Below are positions 1 to 6,180 of a stretch of DNA of 7,671 nt, one piece after another (the stretch's first letter is position 1; the number at the start of each line of letters is the position of its first letter). The notes under the pieces are model-generated. The model saw only the letters and a program-made list of their open reading frames with translations. It did no database searches and had not been told where the DNA came from. The stretch comes from Gemmobacter sp. (lineage in GTDB: Bacteria; Pseudomonadota; Alphaproteobacteria; Rhodobacterales; Rhodobacteraceae). Made by a program: the position numbers and the translations under genes. The stretch spans positions 5,807-13,477 of the forward strand of contig DOMY01000041.1 in the NCBI GenBank assembly GCA_003509785.1, written 5' to 3'.

Positions 1-222
1 GGCGGGCAGCAGCAGCGTGTGGCCCTGGCCCGCGCCCTGGCCTATGCCCCGCCCGTCCTGCTGCTGGACGAGCCGTTTTCGCGGCTGGATGCAGGCCTCA
101 GATCTGAAATCCGCCATTTTGCCTTTGAACATGCGCGCGCCGAAGGCCTGCCCACGCTGCTGGTGACACATGATGAAAGCGATGCGCAGGCGGCGGGCGG
201 GCCGGTGCATCTGCTCGCCTGA
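1..222 (+). CDS. ABC transporter ATP-binding subunit, C-terminal fragment (YnjD/ThiQ-like)
   Basis: This is the 3' end of an ATPase that would drive an ABC importer from the cytoplasmic face of the inner membrane. The reading frame is open from base 1 and gives 73 residues. The ABC signature GGQQQRVALARAL sits at fragment residues 1-13. The Walker B strand VLLLDEP with catalytic Glu24 is at 19-25, the D-loop SRLD at 27-30, and the H-loop VTHD with His57 at 55-58. Walker A and the rest of the nucleotide-binding domain lie upstream of the window. The protein stops soon after the H-loop, with no extra regulatory domain. The short tail and the DEPFSRLD wording resemble E. coli YnjD and the thiamine importer ATPase ThiQ, as I remember those sequences. 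The ABC ATPase call is secure, but the substrate is a guess. Partner permease and binding-protein genes would be expected upstream. Confidence 0.9.
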   Translation, partial: GGQQQRVALARALAYAPPVLLLDEPFSRLDAGLRSEIRHFAFEHARAEGLPTLLVTHDESDAQAAGGPVHLLA

Positions 223-229
223 TTTTGCC

Positions 230-251
230 CGGCTTTTTAGCTGTTAAGCCG
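230..251 (+). terminator. possible weak terminator hairpin after the ABC gene
   Basis: CGGCTT (230-235) can pair with AAGCCG (246-251) around a 10-base loop, starting 8 bases after the ABC stop codon. Only a poor T-rich tail (TCTTTC) follows. The stem is short and the loop large, and the right arm overlaps the CtrA-like site at 244-258. The symmetry may therefore have nothing to do with termination. Confidence 0.22.
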
Positions 252-258
252 TCTTTCA
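244..258 (+). promoter_or_regulatory. CtrA-like binding site upstream of motB
   Basis: TTAA at 244-247, seven bases, then TTCA at 255-258 matches 7 of 8 positions of the CtrA full site TTAA-N7-TTAA. It lies 45 bases upstream of the motB ATG, in the only gap (223-303) between the ABC gene and motB. CtrA control of flagellar genes is established in Rhodobacterales. That this site is used is inference. Confidence 0.4.
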
Positions 259-303
259 CCGCGATCGGCCATTCTGGGGCTGGGTGTAAAACAGGTGTGT
301 GTG

Positions 304-1104
304 ATGGCGGGCAAAGGAAATGCCGCGCCAGTCATCATCAAACGGAAGAAGATCGTAGGCGGCGGCGGGCACCACGGTGGGGCGTGGAAAGTGGCCTATG
401 CCGATTTCGTGACGGCCATGATGGCCTTCTTCCTGCTGATGTGGCTGCTGGGCGCAACGACGGAAAAACAGCGCAAGGGGGTAGCGGATTACTTCAACCC
501 CAATATTTCACTGACCCGCAGCTCTGCGGGGGGTGAAGATGTGCTGCATGGCGAGGCGATGTTTTCCGACAAGCTGGAGGCGAAATCAGGCACCGGCATC
601 GCCGGCGGGCGAGATCCGGGGGAAGAGGGTGCGCTTGCGGCGGCCAAGGCAGATATAGACCGGGCGCTGACAGCCTTTGGCGGCGAAAGCATGACGATGG
701 AAATGGCGCTGCGCCATGTCGTGACCCGCGTGACGGATGAGGGGCTGGTGATCGAGCTTTACGATCTGGACGACAACCCGCTGTTTCTGGCGGAAACGGC
801 CGATCCTGCCCCCGTGCTGCAACCGCTGGCCCGGATGCTGGCCGAAGTTCTGGCGATCACCCGCAACGGTATTGCGGTGAATGGCCATGTGCGGGCCTAT
901 CCGCTGGTGTTGCGGCGCAATCCGGCCTGGGATCTTTCGGCGGCACGGGCACAGGCGATGCGCAGCCTGCTGGAACAGGCAGGGCTGCCTGCGGATCGGC
1001 TGCGGCGCATTGCGGGCCATGCCGACCGCAAGCCGGTAACGGCAGATCCGATGGTAACGCGCAACAACCGCGTCGAAATCGTGCTGTTGCGGCGGGATCG
1101 CTGA
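304..1104 (+). CDS. motB: flagellar motor stator protein MotB
   Basis: MotB pairs with MotA to form the ion-conducting stator in the inner membrane and anchors it to peptidoglycan. The 266-residue product has a basic, glycine-rich cytoplasmic N-terminus ending in GGGGHHGG (19-26). One membrane helix follows at about 30-50, with the ion-binding aspartate of AYADFVTAMMAF at Asp34 (equivalent to E. coli Asp32). A periplasmic linker comes next, then an OmpA-like peptidoglycan-binding domain in the last 90 or so residues. That domain keeps the WDLSAARA (209-216), GHAD (238-241) and NNRVEI (254-259) motifs. The first Arg of the common NRR motif is Asn here, but the key Arg256 is kept. The start at ATG 304 is preferred over GTG 295, because AGG at 293-295 then stands 8 bases upstream. 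motA is not in the window. The channel sequence suggests a proton motor, but I cannot prove this. Confidence 0.95.
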   Translation: MAGKGNAAPVIIKRKKIVGGGGHHGGAWKVAYADFVTAMMAFFLLMWLLGATTEKQRKGVADYFNPNISLTRSSAGGEDVLHGEAMFSDKLEAKSGTGIAGGRDPGEEGALAAAKADIDRALTAFGGESMTMEMALRHVVTRVTDEGLVIELYDLDDNPLFLAETADPAPVLQPLARMLAEVLAITRNGIAVNGHVRAYPLVLRRNPAWDLSAARAQAMRSLLEQAGLPADRLRRIAGHADRKPVTADPMVTRNNRVEIVLLRRDR

Positions 1105-1121
1105 CGGAAAGCCGGGTCCGG

Positions 1122-1136
1122 TTAGGGCAATCTTAA
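1122..1136 (+). promoter_or_regulatory. CtrA-like binding site upstream of flgE
   Basis: TTAG at 1122-1125, seven bases, then TTAA at 1133-1136 matches 7 of 8 positions of TTAA-N7-TTAA with exact spacing. It sits in the 93-base motB-flgE gap, 61 bases upstream of the flgE ATG. This is a plausible position for an activator-bound promoter serving flgE-flgK-flgL-flgI. Function is inferred. Confidence 0.5.
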
Positions 1137-1197
1137 GGCGAAGGGCGCAGCCTTGGTTTCACACGATGGAATCGAGGTTCAGAAAGGCGCGCTTTGC

Positions 1198-2502
1198 ATG
1201 ACGATTTCTTCTGCCCTGAATGCCGGTGTGGCCGGGCTTAATGCCAATGCCAACCGGCTGGCCACCATATCGGACAATATCGCCAACTCCGGCACCTATG
1301 GCTACAAACGGGTCACCACCGATTTCGAGGCGCTGGTGATGACCGGTCAGCAGAACGCCTCCAGCTATTCTGCCGGGGGCGTGCGCAGCAGCAGTTCGCG
1401 GCTGATTGCGGAACGGGGGGCGTTGGTTTCAACCTCCAGCGCGCTGGATCTGGCGGTATCGGGGCGGGGGATGCTGCCTGTCGCCCCCCAGGCCGATGCC
1501 GATGCCATTTCGGCTGAATCCCTGCAGCTGACCACAACCGCCTCTTTCAGCCCGGACCGTGACGGCTATCTGAAAACCGATTCCGGTCTGGTGCTGATGG
1601 GCTGGCCTGCGGCGGCGGATGGCACGATCTCTGCCACGTCGCGCGATACGGTCAGCGGGCTGCAACCCGTGGTGATCCGCACCAATGATCTGGCGGGTGA
1701 TCCGACCACGGCGGTGAAACTGGGGGTCAACCTGCCCGCCACCGGAACAGAAGCCGAGGCGACGGGCGAGGCCTTGCCACTGACGGTGGAATATTACGGC
1801 AATCTTGGCACCACGGAATCGCTGCAGTTCACCTTCACGCCCACGGTGCCTGCCGATGGCAGTTCGAACAGCTGGCGGATGGTGGTGACGGATTCCGCAT
1901 CGGACGGGGCAGTGGTGGGCGAATATGATCTGGTGTTCGATGCCACACGCGACGGCGGCGGGGCGCTGGCCTCTGTGACCGTGGTTGCGGGCGGGGCCTA
2001 TGATGCAGCCACTGGCGCGATCACCCTTGATCTGGGCGGCGGACCGCTGGAGATGGAGATCGGCACCCCCGGCGGTGAATCGCTGCTGACCCAGATCGGT
2101 GACAGTTTCTCGCCCACGGCGGTGGGCAAGGCCGGCTCTCCGGTTGGTACGCTGACGGGGGTGGAGGTGAATGAGGCAGGTCTGGTGGTGGCCACCTATG
2201 ACACCGGGTTTACCCGCACGCTGTTTCAGGTGCCGCTGGTCGATGTGCCCAACCCCGACGGCCTGACCCCGCTGGACAATCAGGCCTATGGCGTATCGCC
2301 GGATTCGGGTGCCTTCTTCCTGTGGGATGCTGGTGAAGGGCCGACGGGCAATATCGCAGGCTATGCGCGCGAGGGATCGACCACCGATGTTGCGGCAGAA
2401 CTGACCAGCCTGATCCAGACCCAGCGCGCCTATTCCTCCAATGCCAAGGTGATTCAGACGGTGGATGAAATGCTGCAGGAAACCACGAACATCAAACGCT
2501 GA
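1198..2502 (+). CDS. flgE: flagellar hook protein FlgE
   Basis: FlgE is exported through the flagellar type III system and polymerises into the hook, the flexible joint between rod and filament. The 434-residue product has the flagellar rod/hook N-terminal motif SDNIANSGTYGYKRV at 25-39. The hook-type segment SGRGMLPV follows near residues 87-94, then variable beta-rich D1/D2-type domains. The C-terminal helix (last 30 residues) has LIQTQRAYSSNAKVIQ followed by DEMLQETTNIKR, which with the N-terminus forms the D0 core. There is no signal peptide, as expected for type III export. ATG 1198 is chosen because AAAGG at 1183-1187 precedes it and the family N-terminus begins there. An in-frame TTG at 1153 would add 15 non-conserved residues. 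The length is usual for alphaproteobacterial FlgE. The hook-cap gene flgD, a common neighbour elsewhere, is absent here. Confidence 0.95.
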   Translation: MTISSALNAGVAGLNANANRLATISDNIANSGTYGYKRVTTDFEALVMTGQQNASSYSAGGVRSSSSRLIAERGALVSTSSALDLAVSGRGMLPVAPQADADAISAESLQLTTTASFSPDRDGYLKTDSGLVLMGWPAAADGTISATSRDTVSGLQPVVIRTNDLAGDPTTAVKLGVNLPATGTEAEATGEALPLTVEYYGNLGTTESLQFTFTPTVPADGSSNSWRMVVTDSASDGAVVGEYDLVFDATRDGGGALASVTVVAGGAYDAATGAITLDLGGGPLEMEIGTPGGESLLTQIGDSFSPTAVGKAGSPVGTLTGVEVNEAGLVVATYDTGFTRTLFQVPLVDVPNPDGLTPLDNQAYGVSPDSGAFFLWDAGEGPTGNIAGYAREGSTTDVAAELTSLIQTQRAYSSNAKVIQTVDEMLQETTNIKR

Positions 2503-2548
2503 TCCCTTGTGATGACAGCCGGGACCACCCTTAAACCTGAGGAATATC

Positions 2549-3952
2549 ATGAGCCTGTCTTCTGCAATGTCGGCTGCCATGTCTGGCCTGACGGCTGCAT
2601 CGCGCATGGCCGAAGTGATCTCTGCCAATATCGCCAATGCCGCCACCCCCGGCTATGCCCGGCGCGAAACGCAACTGGGCACCCATGCCGAAAGTGCCGG
2701 GGTTTCCGTTCTGGGGATTGCGCGGCTGCAGGATCAGGCGCTGCTGGCGGATCGCCGCGTGGCCACAGCCGAACATGCAGCGGCGGCCGGGCGGCGCGGC
2801 TTTCTGGAAACCGCAGAAGCCGCGCTGGGGTTGGCCGAAGATGCGGGCGGGCTGACGCAGCGGATTGCCGATCTGGATGCTGCTTTTCTGATGGCCGCGG
2901 CGCAGCCGGAGTCTGAACCGCTGCTGGCAAAGGCGGTGCAGGCGGCAGCCGATCTGGCAGACCGGATTGCCGATGCTGCCAGAACCATTTCAGATGCCCG
3001 ATCGGCCGCAGATACCCGGATCGGCAGCCAGATCGGCACGCTCAATACCAGCCTTGCCCGGGTGGAGGATCTGAACAACCGGATCATGGCGGTGACTGCC
3101 CAGGGCGGCGACAGCTCGGCCCTTCAGGACCGGCGCCAGCAGGAGATCGATGCGATTGCCCAAATCCTGCCCCTGCGCGAGGTGGATCGGGGCGATGGCC
3201 GGATTGCCCTTTTCAGCGCAGGCGGGGCGGCACTGATCGACGGGCAAGCCGCCGTCTTCGGCTTTACACCGGCGAAGCAGATGGCCCCCGAACTGTCGGC
3301 TGGTGCGGGGCTGTCTGGCCTGACACTGAACGGCCAGACTGTCGATCCGGCAGGGCGGCTGGTGTCCGGTGGCAGTCTGGCGACCGATTTTGCGATCCGC
3401 GACAGGCTCGCCCCGGATGTCCAGCAGGGCCTGGACATGCTGGCTGCCGATCTGATTGCCCGGTTTTCCGCAAATGGGGTAGACCCGACCCTGGTGCAGG
3501 GGGAGGCGGGCCTGTTCACCGCCAACCTTGCTTCGGATATGCCGGGCCTGGCGCAGAGCCTGCAGATCAATCCACGCCTTGATCCGGCGGCAGGCGGCAA
3601 CCTTGCCCTGTTGCGCGACGGAATCGGCGCAGGAACCCCCGGGCCAGTGGGCAATCCTGCACAGATCCTGCGGCTGCATCAGGCCCTGACCACTGCCAAT
3701 GGTACGGGACAAAGCGCGGCCAGCCATGCCTCGGCGCTGCTTTCGGATATCGCCACACGCCGCCTGGAGGCCGAAGCGGATGACAGCTTTGCCACCGCCC
3801 GATTGTCCGGGCTTGCCACCAGCGCAGCCGCGCAAGGCGTCGACAGTGATCGGGAACTGCAGCAGCTTTTGCTGGTGGAGCAAGCGTTTTCAGCCAATGC
3901 CCGCGTGCTGCAAGTGGCTGATGACATGATCGGCACGATACTGGGGATCTGA
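2549..3952 (+). CDS. flgK: flagellar hook-associated protein 1 FlgK
   Basis: FlgK (HAP1) forms the first junction ring between hook and filament after type III export. The 467-residue product has the N-terminal rod/hook motif ANIANAATPGYARRE starting at residue 26. A long helical segment rich in Ala and Asp follows. The C-terminal core at about 430-467 has GVDSDRELQQLLLVEQAF then SANARVLQVADDM, the FlgK counterpart of the FlgE C-terminus. It is about 80 residues shorter than E. coli FlgK (547), which points to a reduced surface-exposed middle domain. This is common in alphaproteobacteria. The start is set by GAGGAA at 2539-2544, 4 bases before the ATG. A 46-base gap separates it from flgE. 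flgL starts 1 base after its stop, so the two are probably translationally coupled. FlgK and FlgL act together as the two junction proteins. Confidence 0.95.
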   Translation: MSLSSAMSAAMSGLTAASRMAEVISANIANAATPGYARRETQLGTHAESAGVSVLGIARLQDQALLADRRVATAEHAAAAGRRGFLETAEAALGLAEDAGGLTQRIADLDAAFLMAAAQPESEPLLAKAVQAAADLADRIADAARTISDARSAADTRIGSQIGTLNTSLARVEDLNNRIMAVTAQGGDSSALQDRRQQEIDAIAQILPLREVDRGDGRIALFSAGGAALIDGQAAVFGFTPAKQMAPELSAGAGLSGLTLNGQTVDPAGRLVSGGSLATDFAIRDRLAPDVQQGLDMLAADLIARFSANGVDPTLVQGEAGLFTANLASDMPGLAQSLQINPRLDPAAGGNLALLRDGIGAGTPGPVGNPAQILRLHQALTTANGTGQSAASHASALLSDIATRRLEAEADDSFATARLSGLATSAAAQGVDSDRELQQLLLVEQAFSANARVLQVADDMIGTILGI

Positions 3953-3953
3953 C

Positions 3954-4937
3954 ATGACCATGGTTTCACTGGGCGATCTGGCCCGCACGCTGTTGATGCA
4001 GCGCAATGTGGCTGCGACAAAGCTCACCATCCAAACCCTTTCCCAAGAGATGTCGACGGGGTTGACGGCAGATGTGACGGCGCGGCTGCAGGGAAATCTG
4101 GCCCCCCTGCACGCACTGGATGCCACATTGTCAAGGCTGGAGGCCTTTTCGGTCTCGGCCGCAGATCTGCAGATCCGGGCGGAGGGGATGCAGGCCAGCC
4201 TTGCACGGCTCGACAGCAGCGCTGCCGATCTGGCCAATGATCTGGCGACAGCGGAAAGCGGTGGCGCAATAGGCCTTGTCGGGATGGCTGCGGCCGGTGA
4301 GGCTGGTTTTCTGTCTGCCGTGGCAACGCTGAACACGGTCACCGCCGGGCGGTATGTGTTTTCAGGAATGAACAGCGATCGCGCGCCCTTGCCTGTGGGT
4401 GAAGACATGCTGGCACAGCTGCGCGATGCAACGGCGGGGGCCACGACTGCGGCGGAACTGCAGCAGCGGATCGAAGACTGGTTCAACGATCCGGCCCGGT
4501 TTGGGTATCGCGGGGCTGCTGGCGCCACCGTTCCCTTGGCAGATGGTGAAAACCTTGTGCTCGACATCACCGCCGCAGACCCGGCTCTTCGCCAGACACT
4601 GAGCGCCTTTGCCATGGCTGCGATGCTGAAGGACAGCCCGCTGGCGATGGAAGCGCAGGCAGAGCTTGCGGTTGCTGCCGGATCTGCCTTGCGGGCGGCA
4701 CAGCCGGGTCTGGACAGGCTCGCCGCCCGGATGGGTCAGGCAGAAGAACGGATCGCAGAGGTGCAGGGCCGCATGTCCGCCGAAAAGGCGGCCCTGGCTC
4801 TGGCCCGCGTGGATATGCTGAAGATTGACGAATTCGAAACCGCAACCCGACTGACCGCCGCGCAAGACAGGCTCGACATGCTGTTCGCGGTGACGGCACG
4901 GCTATCAGGGCTGAAACTGTCGGATTACCTGCGATGA
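3954..4937 (+). CDS. flgL: flagellar hook-associated protein 3 FlgL
   Basis: FlgL (HAP3) forms the second hook-filament junction ring, between FlgK and flagellin. The 327-residue length fits the family (E. coli 317). The N-terminus is flagellin-like, with MVSLGDLARTLLMQRN followed by TIQTLSQEMSTG. Next comes a helical segment around AALLxA-type heptads, and TAGRYVFSGMNSDRAPL near residues 130-145, which is the typical FlgL 'YxFSGxxS/TxxxP' stretch. The C-terminal helix at 291-327 (IDEFETATRLTAAQDRLDML) closes the flagellin-type core. The start is at ATG 3954, which overlaps the end of flgK's context. GGGGA at 3943-3947 is the likely ribosome site. ATG 3960, two codons later, is an alternative. 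The gene ends in an ATGA overlap with flgI. Confidence 0.93.
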   Translation: MTMVSLGDLARTLLMQRNVAATKLTIQTLSQEMSTGLTADVTARLQGNLAPLHALDATLSRLEAFSVSAADLQIRAEGMQASLARLDSSAADLANDLATAESGGAIGLVGMAAAGEAGFLSAVATLNTVTAGRYVFSGMNSDRAPLPVGEDMLAQLRDATAGATTAAELQQRIEDWFNDPARFGYRGAAGATVPLADGENLVLDITAADPALRQTLSAFAMAAMLKDSPLAMEAQAELAVAAGSALRAAQPGLDRLAARMGQAEERIAEVQGRMSAEKAALALARVDMLKIDEFETATRLTAAQDRLDMLFAVTARLSGLKLSDYLR

Positions 4938-6028
4938 TCCGGTTGCTGATGGTTTTGCTGCTGCTGCCGGGTCTTGCTTTCGCAGGCCCGGTGCGGATCA
5001 AGGATCTGGTGGAGTTCGACGGCGTGCGCGGCAATGATCTGGTGGGATATGGCCTGGTTGTCGGGCTGAACGGCACTGGCGACGGCATCCGCAATACGCC
5101 CTATACCGAAGAAATCATGGCCAATCTTCTGGAACGGCTGGGCGTCAATGTCACTGGTGAGGATTTTCGACCCAAGAATGTGGCCGCCGTTTTCGTTACA
5201 GCCGCATTGCCGCCCTTCGCCCGCTCCGGCGGACGGATTGATGTTACGGTTTCGGCCATCGGTGATGCCAAAAGCCTGTTGGGGGGCACGCTGGTGATGA
5301 CGCCCCTGAACGGCGCGGATGGCGAGATCTACGCCGTGGCGCAGGGCACCATCATCGCCGGCGGCATCATGGCAGAGGGTGAGGCTGCGCGTGTGGTGCA
5401 GGGGGTGCCGACGGCCGGTGTCATCCCCTCGGGTGCGCGCGTGGAGCGCGAGGTGGAGTTCGATTTCACCTCGATCACGGCGTTGCGTCTGGGCCTGCGC
5501 GCCCCGGATTTCACAACGGCAAGCCGGATCGAGGATGCGATCAACCGTGAATTTGGCAGCCGCATCGCCACGATGATGGATGCGGGCACTGTATCGCTGG
5601 ATATCGGCCGGGCGCGGATGGCCTCGCCCGCGCATGTGATCGGACGTCTGGAAAATATCCTGGTGGAGCCTGAAACCCGGGCAAGGGTGGTTGTGGATCA
5701 GCGATCCGGCACCATCGTCATGGGGGCAGATGTACGGATCAGCCGCGTGGCCGTGGCACAGGGCAACCTGACGTTGCGGGTGGAGGAGGCGCCGCTGGCG
5801 ATCCAACCCAATCCGTTCAGCGCGGGCGAAACTGTTGTGGTACCGCGCAGCACCGCAGGTATCGAAAAGGCGCCCGGCACGGGTCTGGCCGAAATCACCG
5901 AAGGGGCTAACCTGTCTGATGTGGTTGCGGGACTGAACGCATTGGGCGTGGCCCCGCATGACATGATCGATATCCTGAAAAGCATAAACGCCGCCGGGGC
6001 GCTTCATGCGGAGCTGCTTGTGCAATAG
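4934..6028 (+). CDS. flgI: flagellar P-ring protein FlgI
   Basis: FlgI forms the P-ring, the bushing around the rod in the peptidoglycan layer. Unlike its neighbours it leaves by the Sec route. Residues 1-17 are a signal peptide: Arg3, a run of Leu/Val/Met, and a cleavage site after AFA. The mature protein begins GPVRIKDL. Family motifs are clear: LVGYGLVVGLNGTGDG (36-51), the NTPYTE segment, PKNVAAVFVTA, DVTVSAIGDAKSLLGGTL, the GTIVMGADVRIS stretch, and the C-terminal DMIDILKSINAAGALHAEL. At 364 residues it is full length. Its ATG lies inside the flgL stop (ATGA at 4934-4937), so it is probably translated by coupling. flgH (L-ring) and flgA (P-ring chaperone) are its functional partners and are not in the window. 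It is the last flagellar gene before the urease locus. Confidence 0.97.
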   Translation: MIRLLMVLLLLPGLAFAGPVRIKDLVEFDGVRGNDLVGYGLVVGLNGTGDGIRNTPYTEEIMANLLERLGVNVTGEDFRPKNVAAVFVTAALPPFARSGGRIDVTVSAIGDAKSLLGGTLVMTPLNGADGEIYAVAQGTIIAGGIMAEGEAARVVQGVPTAGVIPSGARVEREVEFDFTSITALRLGLRAPDFTTASRIEDAINREFGSRIATMMDAGTVSLDIGRARMASPAHVIGRLENILVEPETRARVVVDQRSGTIVMGADVRISRVAVAQGNLTLRVEEAPLAIQPNPFSAGETVVVPRSTAGIEKAPGTGLAEITEGANLSDVVAGLNALGVAPHDMIDILKSINAAGALHAELLVQ

Positions 6029-6180
6029 GGTGTCATTCTGGCCTGCTAAAGCAGCAAGATGTTAAAATACGGTCATTCTGCACAAATTATATGCAGATAT
6101 CCAACACTGCTATCGCGCTGACTGTGCCTGCTCTTGTGCTTCGGTGGCACTGATGCACTCTGGCCCGCAATACGGGGGGC
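6029..6180. other. intergenic region between flagellar and urease operons
   Basis: This 152-base gap separates flgI from ureD and must hold the urease promoter unless ureD is read through from flgI. It contains an exact 9-base direct repeat GTCATTCTG (6032-6040 and 6072-6080) and an AT-rich stretch at about 6055-6100. It also contains the NtrC-like dyad at 6077-6097 and a loose inverted repeat GTGCC/GGCAC (6124-6128 and 6146-6150). I find no convincing sigma-54 site, no strong sigma-70 hexamer pair and no strong terminator for the flagellar operon. Confidence 0.7.
6077..6097 (+). promoter_or_regulatory. dyad resembling an NtrC box upstream of ureD
   Basis: TCTGCA (6077-6082) and TGCAGA (6092-6097) are perfect inverted repeats around a 9-base AT-rich spacer. 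Within them, TGCAC-N7-ATGCA (6079-6095) matches 9 of 10 fixed positions of the enteric-type NtrC box TGCAC-N7-GTGCA. The site lies 85-90 bases upstream of ureD, in an AT-rich patch of a GC-rich region. Urease genes are under NtrC/nitrogen control in several proteobacteria, including Rhodobacter capsulatus. The identity of the bound protein is inferred. Confidence 0.4.

Noticed and set aside
1112..1121. CCGG-GT-CCGG palindrome after motB as a terminator
   Set aside because: The two-base loop cannot fold as drawn and no T-run follows. It is more likely chance in GC-rich DNA.
1153..1200. Longer flgE product from TTG 1153
   Set aside because: The extra 15 residues do not look like a FlgE N-terminus. 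ATG 1198 gives the family start MTISSALNAGVAGL and has an upstream AAAGG. The longer form would also run closer to the CtrA-like promoter region.
2531..2534. TTAA half-site before flgK as a CtrA site
   Set aside because: No second TTAA-like half lies seven bases to either side, so there is no full site.
1429..2646. A 405-codon open frame on the - strand opposite flgE
   Set aside because: It has the same composition artefact, with no ribosome site or family motif, and it runs across the flgE-flgK gap without any sign of being a real gene.
4925..6025. A 366-codon open frame on the - strand covering all of flgI
   Set aside because: It mirrors flgI codon for codon, its product is His/Gln/Arg-rich with no recognisable domain, and FlgI on the + strand is unmistakable. 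Long antisense frames are expected in GC-rich coding DNA.
6043..6054. CTGCT-AA-AGCAG hairpin after flgI as a terminator
   Set aside because: The stem is only 4 bp with a sterically possible loop, has no GC-rich extension and no T-tract follows. It is too weak to call.
6144..6159. TGGCAC at 6145-6150 as the -24 element of a sigma-54 promoter for ureD
   Set aside because: The next GC dinucleotide falls three bases too close for the -12 element, so the fixed GG-to-GC spacing that sigma-54 requires is not met.
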